From the NCBI RefSeq assembly GCF_029690065.1, contig NZ_CP121463.1, forward strand, positions 434,001 to 498,000: 64,000 nt of DNA, read 5' to 3'. Positions 59,144 through 64,000 of the stretch are shown here, in pieces; the stretch's first letter is position 1, and each line of letters begins with the position of its first letter. Source of the stretch: Arthrobacter sp. Y-9 (GTDB lineage Bacteria > Actinomycetota > Actinomycetes > Actinomycetales > Micrococcaceae). Made by a program: the position numbers and the translations under genes. The notes under the pieces are model-generated. The model searched no databases and was not told the DNA's origin. It worked only from the letters and a program-made list of their open reading frames with translations.

Positions 59144-59737
59144 TCAGACCGCGAGGCGTCCGGCGAAGGCCCGTCCGAGGGTGGCTTCGTCCGCGTACTC
59201 CAGATCGCCGCCGACCGGGAGGCCCGAGGCCAGCCGGCTGACGTTGACGCCGATGGGCTTCAGGGTGCGGATGAGGTAGGTGGCCGTGGCCTCGCCTTCC
59301 ACATTGGGGTCCGTGGCGATGATGATCTCCTGGACCGTGTCATCGGAGAGGCGGGTGAGGAGTTCCCGGACGCGCAGCTTCTCCGGACCGATGCCGTCGA
59401 TGGGGCTGATGGCGCCGCCGAGCACGTGGTACCGGCCGCGGAAACTCCGGGTCCGCTCCACGGCCATGACGTCCTTGGACTCCTCCACGACGCAGATGAT
59501 GCTCGCGTCCCGGCGCGGGTCACGGCAGATGCTGCACGTGTCCTGCTCGGAGACGTTGCCGCAGATGGTGCAGAACTTGACGCGGGTCTTCACCGCGGTG
59601 ATCGCCTCGGACAGCTTGCGCATGTCCTCCGCGTCCGCCTCGAGGATGTGGAAGGCAAGCCGCTGCGCGGACTTGGGGCCGATCCCCGGCAGGCGTCCGA
59701 GCTCGTCGATCAGCTCTTGAACAGCGCCCTCGTACAC
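59144..59737 (-). CDS. recR: recombination protein RecR
   Basis: The protein has 197 residues. [17 protein letters not shown] is the helix-hairpin-helix, [18 protein letters not shown] is the four-Cys zinc finger, and the Toprim domain ([15 protein letters not shown] ... [18 protein letters not shown]) follows. It loads RecA at gaps with RecF and RecO. The start is GTG 59737. It lies only 102 bases behind dnaX, and the ybaB-type gene usually found between them is missing here. Confidence 0.94.
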   Translation of the reverse strand: MYEGAVQELIDELGRLPGIGPKSAQRLAFHILEADAEDMRKLSEAITAVKTRVKFCTICGNVSEQDTCSICRDPRRDASIICVVEESKDVMAVERTRSFRGRYHVLGGAISPIDGIGPEKLRVRELLTRLSDDTVQEIIIATDPNVEGEATATYLIRTLKPIGVNVSRLASGLPVGGDLEYADEATLGRAFAGRLAV

Positions 59738-59839
59738 GGCGTCCTCTTTTCCTACAGGTCAGTTCTTGCTTTGGGTCGGCTCTGGCGGCGGGCCGGTCGT
59801 TCGTGCGGTTCAGCGTGCGCGACGGTGCCTTCCCCGCGG

Positions 59840-62734
59840 TCAGCGCCGGATGATCGGGGTGCCGTCCAGGGTGGTCTCCTCGATGAGGGTCCCGTCCAGC
59901 AGACGTTCCACGGCCGCGCGCCCGAAGGTGCTTGATTCTTCGATGGTCTCATCATCGGCGCTGATCTCGTCCACCGCATACCCCGCCACGCTGCCGTCCG
60001 GGTTCCGTTCCTGCGGAGGGGCGGCCCGGCGGGCCTCCTCGCGGGCACGCTGCGCCTGCGGGCTGTTGGAGAGCCGCTGGTAGAGACTCTGGTTGCCGTC
60101 GCGAGCATCGTTCCCGGCGCCCCGCTCACCGGGTGCGGGAGCTTCCGCGGGGCGCGACGCCGGGGCGGCGGCGGGTGCCGGTGCTGTGGTTGCCTGGCCG
60201 GCGGCGTCCGTCCGCTCAGGGGCGTTCGCCGGTTCGGCGGGGAGACCCCACGGGTCACCGGCGGGAGCCCCAGCGGCTGCCGGAGCCGGGCCGGAGCCGG
60301 ACAGGTCCTCGTCGGAAAGGTCCTCGTCCTCGAACTCGGGTTCCTGGAATCCTTGTCCGGGGATGGCCGTGGAAGCTGTGGAACCGCCGTTCCCGGTGCT
60401 CACATTGCTTTCGGTCCCGACCGTCCAGCGGCCGGGGGAGACCTCACGGGCCCGCGACCACGGATCGTCCTGGAGCGAGACCGAAGGGCCTCCGGCCGCG
60501 GCCGGCTCGGGTGCGGTGGGTGCGGCCGCCGTCGCCGGCCGCGCCGCTTGACGCGCCGAGGGCGCCGGGGACGACGGTGACGCGGGGGTCGCCGGCGCAA
60601 CGGGAGCCGACGGGCGGCCCCAGTCGGAGGGACCGTCGTCGTACGGCGGTTCCTCATCCAGCGGCGGCTCGTCCTCGTCGCGCGGCTGATCCAGCGGGTG
60701 GAAATCCCCAGAGGGGACGGTCCGCTGAGGTGCTGACCTGCCGGGGCCGCTAGCCGGGGGGATGTTCTCCTGGCTAGCCGGTGCTTTTGGGCTGTCGCCC
60801 CAGCCCGGAGGTTCCTCCGCCGTGGCGGGACCGGCTGCGGGCGACGGCGTCGCGGGCTCTTCGGGTGCGCTCGGCCGGCTCGTCTGGAACGACGGCGGCG
60901 GTGCGGCCGCGTCTCCCGCGACGGCCTCGACGCGGCAGTCCAGGCCCAGGACCTCCTTGACCGCCGTCTGAAGGTGCGTCTTGTGGTCACCGCGGCCGAA
61001 CGCCCCGGCCAGGCCGGGGGTGGAGAACGACAGGATCACGGCGTCGCCGTCCAGACGGGCCACGGTGGCGTTGGGTGCGACGAGCGCCCAGGTGCTGCGC
61101 TTGATCTTGCCCAGGCGGTCCAGGATCTGCGGCCAGGCGCGGCGCAGCGCCTCGACATCCCCGCCGCCCTGAGGCGCGGGTGCGGCCTCCTGCTGGGGCG
61201 CCGGGGGAGGCGTCTGGGCGGGTGCGGACGGGGCTGCGGCCGACGACGGCGCCGCCTCCCGGGCGCGGGACACCGGTTCCGCGGCGGGAGCCGCAGCCGG
61301 GGCCGGCGTGGGAGCGGCGTCGGCAGGGAGGTCGCGGGTCGGCGGTGTGGACGCCTGCTGATCCGGGAGGTCCGCGGCACGCGCCGGCTCAGGTGTCGGA
61401 GTAGCGGCCGGTGCAGCCGTCGGAGCAGCGGAGGGCCGCTGGGAGGCCGGTTCGGCGTCGTCGTTCCGGGTGACCGCCGGCGCGCTGGCCGGAGCGGACG
61501 CGGCAGGCTGCGCGGCTGGAGCCGGAGCCTGCGCGGGTGTGGGAGCCGTCTGCGCCGGAGCCCCGCCGAGGGCGAGGCGGCGCTCCAGGGCGTCCAGTCG
61601 TGCGGCGGCGCCGCGCTCGGTGCTGTCCGACGCCGGGAGCATCAGACGGGCGCAGAGCAGCTCGAGGTGCAGACGCGGCGAGGTGGCGCCGGTCATCTCG
61701 GAGAGCGCGGCGTTGGTGACGTCCGCCGAGCGGGACAGCTCCGCGGGGCCGAGCGTGACGGCCTGCTGCCGCATCCGGGCGATCTGGTCCTGGGGCATGC
61801 CGCGCAGGATGGTGGCGGCGCTGTCCGGCATGGCCTGGACGATGATCAGATCCCGGAAACGCTCCAGGAGGTCCTCGACGAAACGGCGCGGATCGTGGCC
61901 GGTCTGCAGCACCCGGTCCACGGCGCGGAACACCGTGGCGGAGTCATGGGCGGCGACAGCGTCCACCACGTCATCCAGGAGCGAGGCGTGCGTGTAGCCC
62001 AGGAGGGAGACGGCCAGTTCGTAGTCGAGACCCTGCGGGCCGGCGCCGGCCATGAGCTGATCCAGCACGGAGAGGGAGTCGCGCACGGAACCGCCGCCCG
62101 CGCGGATGACGAGCGACAGCACACCCGGGGCCACCGGGACGTTCTCCTGCTCGCACAGCTGTTCCAGGTAGGCCAGGAGCGGCTCCGGCGGAACCAGGCG
62201 GAAGGGGTAGTGATGGGTCCGCGAGCGGATGGTGCCGATCACCTTGTCCGGCTCCGTGGTGGCGAAGATGAACTTGATGTGCTCCGGCGGCTCCTCCACG
62301 ATCTTCAGCAGGGCGTTGAAGCCTGCCGACGTGACCATGTGGGCCTCATCGATGATGAAGATCTTGTAGCGGTCCCGGGCCGGGGCGAAGGTGGCGCGCT
62401 CGCGCAGATCACGCGCGTCGTCGACGCCGCCGTGGCTGGCCGCGTCGATCTCGATGACATCCAGAGAACCGGCTCCGCCGCGGGCGAGTTCTACGCAGCT
62501 GGGGCAGACGCCGCACGGGGTGTCGGTGGGGCCCTGCTCGCAGTTCAGGCAACGGGCCAGGATGCGGGCCGAGGTGGTCTTGCCGCAGCCACGGGGGCCC
62601 GAGAAGAGGTAGGCGTGATTGACGCGGTTCTTCTTCAGGGCCGTCATCAGGGGGACCGTGACATGCTCCTGACCGATCACGTCCGCGAAAGTGTCGGGGC
62701 GGTATCTGCGGTAGAGAGCGCTGGCTTGGGTCAC
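59840..62734 (-). CDS. dnaX: DNA polymerase III subunits gamma and tau
   Basis: The protein has 964 residues. The AAA+ core has RYRPDTFADVIGQEHV, Walker A GPRGCGKTT (46-54), a zinc-binding CLNCEQGPTDTPCGVCPSC, Walker B IFIIDEAHM and sensor FIFATTEPDKV. The clamp-loader domain reaches about residue 370. A very long Ala/Pro-rich tail with a conserved island (about 530-600, the alpha-subunit contact region) follows. It builds the clamp-loader complex. The start is GTG 62734 with TAGGGT six bases upstream. Confidence 0.94.
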   Translation of the reverse strand: MTQASALYRRYRPDTFADVIGQEHVTVPLMTALKKNRVNHAYLFSGPRGCGKTTSARILARCLNCEQGPTDTPCGVCPSCVELARGGAGSLDVIEIDAASHGGVDDARDLRERATFAPARDRYKIFIIDEAHMVTSAGFNALLKIVEEPPEHIKFIFATTEPDKVIGTIRSRTHHYPFRLVPPEPLLAYLEQLCEQENVPVAPGVLSLVIRAGGGSVRDSLSVLDQLMAGAGPQGLDYELAVSLLGYTHASLLDDVVDAVAAHDSATVFRAVDRVLQTGHDPRRFVEDLLERFRDLIIVQAMPDSAATILRGMPQDQIARMRQQAVTLGPAELSRSADVTNAALSEMTGATSPRLHLELLCARLMLPASDSTERGAAARLDALERRLALGGAPAQTAPTPAQAPAPAAQPAASAPASAPAVTRNDDAEPASQRPSAAPTAAPAATPTPEPARAADLPDQQASTPPTRDLPADAAPTPAPAAAPAAEPVSRAREAAPSSAAAPSAPAQTPPPAPQQEAAPAPQGGGDVEALRRAWPQILDRLGKIKRSTWALVAPNATVARLDGDAVILSFSTPGLAGAFGRGDHKTHLQTAVKEVLGLDCRVEAVAGDAAAPPPSFQTSRPSAPEEPATPSPAAGPATAEEPPGWGDSPKAPASQENIPPASGPGRSAPQRTVPSGDFHPLDQPRDEDEPPLDEEPPYDDGPSDWGRPSAPVAPATPASPSSPAPSARQAARPATAAAPTAPEPAAAGGPSVSLQDDPWSRAREVSPGRWTVGTESNVSTGNGGSTASTAIPGQGFQEPEFEDEDLSDEDLSGSGPAPAAAGAPAGDPWGLPAEPANAPERTDAAGQATTAPAPAAAPASRPAEAPAPGERGAGNDARDGNQSLYQRLSNSPQAQRAREEARRAAPPQERNPDGSVAGYAVDEISADDETIEESSTFGRAAVERLLDGTLIEETTLDGTPIIRR

Positions 62735-62740
62735 AGGGAA

Positions 62741-62746
62741 ACCCTA
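62741..62746 (-). promoter_or_regulatory. -10 element of dnaX (leaderless)
   Basis: TAGGGT on the minus strand, six bases, then GTG 62734. Confidence 0.5.
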
Positions 62747-62769
62747 TCAATCGAGGCTGACAGGAGAAG

Positions 62770-62788
62770 CCGGAGTCCACGGCTCCGG
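62770..62788 (-). terminator. hairpin after the SRP RNA gene
   Basis: CCGGAG (62770-62775) pairs with CTCCGG (62783-62788). It lies just beyond the predicted 3' end of the SRP RNA. Confidence 0.5.
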
Positions 62789-62807
62789 ACGGGCCGGGCC
62801 TTAACGT

Positions 62808-62900
62808 AGAAGACCCCTCGCGCACCCGCCAGAGCCCACTTACCCTTGCTACCTTCCGGTCCTGGGGGAGTTCGGCAGGATGACGCCACGCGAGGAGTCG
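62808..62900 (-). ncRNA. ffs: signal recognition particle RNA, small bacterial type
   Basis: The minus strand holds the conserved tip CCAGGACCGGAAGGTAGCA, the SRP54 (Ffh)-binding loop GGAAG with AGCA. The flanks close a long hairpin: GACTCCTCGCG at the 5' side pairs with CGCGAGGGGTC at the 3' side (62889-62899 with 62812-62822). The length of about 93 bases fits the 4.5S type. A -10 TAAGCT (62907-62912) sets the 5' end near 62900. It lies just before dnaX, its usual actinobacterial place. Confidence 0.9.
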
Positions 62901-62906
62901 CACACC

Positions 62907-62912
62907 AGCTTA
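62907..62912 (-). promoter_or_regulatory. -10 element of the SRP RNA gene
   Basis: TAAGCT on the minus strand ends seven bases before the predicted RNA start. Confidence 0.5.
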
Positions 62913-62970
62913 GCGGCCCGGACGCGGACGGGGAAATCGGGGCGGTCCGAGGAGCCGGGCAGGCCTTGAT

Positions 62971-63000
62971 TTGGCGCTCCCGGCGGAGGTCCGCTAAGCT
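62971..63000 (+). promoter_or_regulatory. promoter of tRNA-Ser
   Basis: TTGGCG (62971-62976), 18 bases, TAAGCT (62995-63000), with the tRNA beginning 22 bases later. Confidence 0.5.
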
Positions 63001-63021
63001 GATACCTGCCCTTAGGGCAAT

Positions 63022-63109
63022 GGAGAATTCGCCTAGCGGCCTATGGCGCACGCCTGGAACGCGTGTTGGGTTAACGCCCTCGGGGGTTCAAATCCCCCAT
63101 TCTCCGCCA
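63022..63109 (+). tRNA. tRNA-Ser (GGA)
   Basis: An 88-base gene with encoded CCA. The acceptor stem is GGAGAAT/ATTCTCC, the anticodon stem-loop is CACGC-CTGGAAC-GCGTG giving anticodon GGA, and a long variable arm is typical of serine tRNAs. The T arm is GGGGG-TTCAAAT-CCCCC. It reads UCC and UCU codons. Confidence 0.95.
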
Positions 63110-63111
63110 AG

Positions 63112-63147
63112 ACGGCCCCGGAAACTCAGCTGAGTTTCCGGGGCCGT
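63112..63147. terminator. 36-bp perfect palindrome after tRNA-Ser
   Basis: Bases 63112-63129 are exactly complementary to 63130-63147, centred on CAGCTG. It starts three bases after the tRNA. Confidence 0.8.
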
Positions 63148-63197
63148 TGACGTTAACGCTGAAATCGTTGACACGAACGCGTCGGGGGATTCTCCGA

Positions 63198-63229
63198 CGG
63201 GGGTTTCACATCCCCCACCGTCTCCCGCA
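63198..63229 (+). pseudogene. possible remnant of a tRNA 3' end
   Basis: CGGGGGTTTCACATCCCCCA followed by CCGTCTCCCGCA resembles the T arm and 3' end of the tRNA-Ser about 120 bases upstream, with an eight-base T loop and no upstream half. It may be a decayed duplication or chance. It overlaps the hairpin that probably ends the dipZ-like gene. Confidence 0.3.
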
Positions 63230-63245
63230 GCACTCCGGGAGACGG
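63218..63245 (-). terminator. terminator of the dipZ-like gene
   Basis: CCGTCTCCCG (63218-63227) pairs with CGGGAGACGG (63236-63245). A second 11-bp hairpin (63247-63257/63265-63275) spans the stop codon. Confidence 0.65.
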
Positions 63246-63256
63246 CCTCCTTCACC

Positions 63257-64000
63257 TCACCCGAAGGTGAAGGAGTAGAGCTGCACGCCCGGCGTCGGCC
63301 GCAGCTCCAGGGTCCCGGCGCCGGAGGTGTCGCTCTGATGGACCACGTAGGACTTCGGCGGGCCGGAGATCTGGAGGGTCTTCTCGCCGTCGGGGCCCTT
63401 CACGGTGACGGAGCCGGTGCCGCCCAGCACCGCCTGGACCTGTCCGGCGTGGAAGTTCAGCCGCACCCCGGATCCCGGGGCGGGCGCATTCCGCGGGACC
63501 GAGATCCGCTGGGATTCGAGGGTCCAGGAGCCGGAGAGCGCGAAGCTGTCCGGAGCCTGCGACGCCGGGTAGGCGAAGAGGGACGTCCCGGAACGGTAGG
63601 TGGCCGCGCCCGAGTAGTTGACCTGTTTGGACACTCCCAGGAACGTCTCGCGGGTGGTGTTCTGCGGCAGGGCTCCGTCCTGTCCCGCCGAACCCGTCTC
63701 CACGGCGGCCGGCAGCTCCTTGCCCGGCTGGGCGGAACTCAGGAGGGACCGGATGAGCTTCTCGGTCAGCGCATAGCCGCCCTCGCCCTGCTGGATGTGC
63801 CGCACGTTGCCCTGGGCGTCGATGAGGTACTGCGCCGGCCAGAAGCGGTTCCGGTAGGCGGTCCAGGTGGCGTAGGAGTTGTCGAGGGCCACCGGGTACT
63901 GGATGCCGTGATCCTTGATGCCGGCGCTGACGTTGCGGGTCTCGCGTTCGAACGCGTACTCCGGTGTGTGGACGCCGATCACCTGGAGCCCGGCGTCACG
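63257..64000 (-). CDS. C-terminal part of a DipZ-like thioredoxin/carbohydrate-binding protein (partial)
   Basis: The last 248 codons or so are present. The gene runs off the window at 64000. VIGVHTPEYAFERETRNVSA, YPVALDNSYATWTAYRNRFW, PAQYLIDAQGNVRHIQQGEG and GGYALTEKLIRSLL match the thioredoxin-fold domain of actinobacterial DipZ. After it comes a beta-rich C-terminal domain (SGSWTLESQRISVPRN ... LELRPTPGVQLYSFTFG) as in the carbohydrate-binding module of DipZ. DipZ has an N-terminal CcdA-like membrane part and passes electrons to extracellular thiols. That part is outside the window. Confidence 0.82.
   Translation of the reverse strand, partial: RDAGLQVIGVHTPEYAFERETRNVSAGIKDHGIQYPVALDNSYATWTAYRNRFWPAQYLIDAQGNVRHIQQGEGGYALTEKLIRSLLSSAQPGKELPAAVETGSAGQDGALPQNTTRETFLGVSKQVNYSGAATYRSGTSLFAYPASQAPDSFALSGSWTLESQRISVPRNAPAPGSGVRLNFHAGQVQAVLGGTGSVTVKGPDGEKTLQISGPPKSYVVHQSDTSGAGTLELRPTPGVQLYSFTFG

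Noticed and set aside
63150-63256. a second complete tRNA gene
   Set aside because: Only a T-arm-like segment is present. No acceptor 5' strand, D arm or anticodon arm can be folded.

Overview
The window is GC-rich DNA from a Gram-positive actinobacterium. Gene content and order fit the family Micrococcaceae (Arthrobacter and relatives): purSQL, dnaX-recR, an NgcEFG-like importer, Asp23/AmaP-type envelope genes, an SRP RNA and tRNA-Ser between dnaX and a dipZ-like gene, and many starts that lie exactly six bases behind a TANNNT hexamer, as in leaderless actinobacterial transcripts. This assignment is inference from gene content. I see no transposase, integrase, plasmid or phage gene and no CRISPR array. 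The DNA reads as chromosome.

1-1.9 kb: end of an Asp23/AmaP-like envelope operon and a LEA-like 11-mer repeat protein. 2-8.6 kb: alpha-glucoside module, with a GH13 alpha-glucosidase divergent from a binding protein and two permeases, a small membrane protein and a LacI regulator. 8.6-12.9 kb: exonuclease III, an Old Yellow Enzyme and a VanZ-RDD fusion. 12.9-16.9 kb: two-component system divergent from an HbpS-like secreted haem-binding protein and an ankyrin lipoprotein. 17-20.7 kb: LacI regulator divergent from a C45 autoproteolytic hydrolase and an MFS transporter. 20.8-28.4 kb: two crotonase-fold enzymes, nadE with an orphan maltokinase-cap protein, a drug-type MFS pump, pyrE, an alpha/beta hydrolase and a phosphoribosyltransferase.

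28.5-35.3 kb: HAD phosphatase, proline-rich membrane protein, SpoU methyltransferase, class II aldolase, DUF3151 and a 4-coumarate-CoA-ligase-like enzyme. 35.5-38.1 kb: compact operon of a SipW-type signal peptidase with two SipW-cognate secreted proteins and one anchored protein. 38.1-40.6 kb: purA, a CoA-binding protein and an MmcQ/YjbR protein. 41.3-44.6 kb: NgcEFG-type amino-sugar importer without ATPase. 44.7-45.8 kb: an AbiEi/DUF559 endonuclease-like gene between two related perfect hairpins. 45.8-49.1 kb: purL, purQ, purS. 49.3-56.1 kb: YchJ, DUF1540, a large secreted subtilase facing two SSI-like inhibitor homologues, and an OhrR-like MarR regulator. 56.2-56.8 kb: two paralogous small proteins behind a MarR-type operator. 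56.9-62.7 kb: lysC, a GNAT, recR, dnaX. 62.8-64 kb: SRP RNA, tRNA-Ser(GGA) and the 3' part of a dipZ-like gene.

The most unusual signals are: (a) a family of long intergenic hairpins with compensated base changes, two of which bracket the endonuclease-like gene; (b) a cysteine-free, leaderless SSI-like protein beside a normal secreted SSI-like lipoprotein and a subtilase; (c) a SipW secretion operon; (d) an OhrR-like regulator with a pair of small paralogous proteins; (e) a HbpS/sensor-kinase/regulator set with an ankyrin lipoprotein; (f) at least fourteen starts obeying one TANNNT-N6-start rule.
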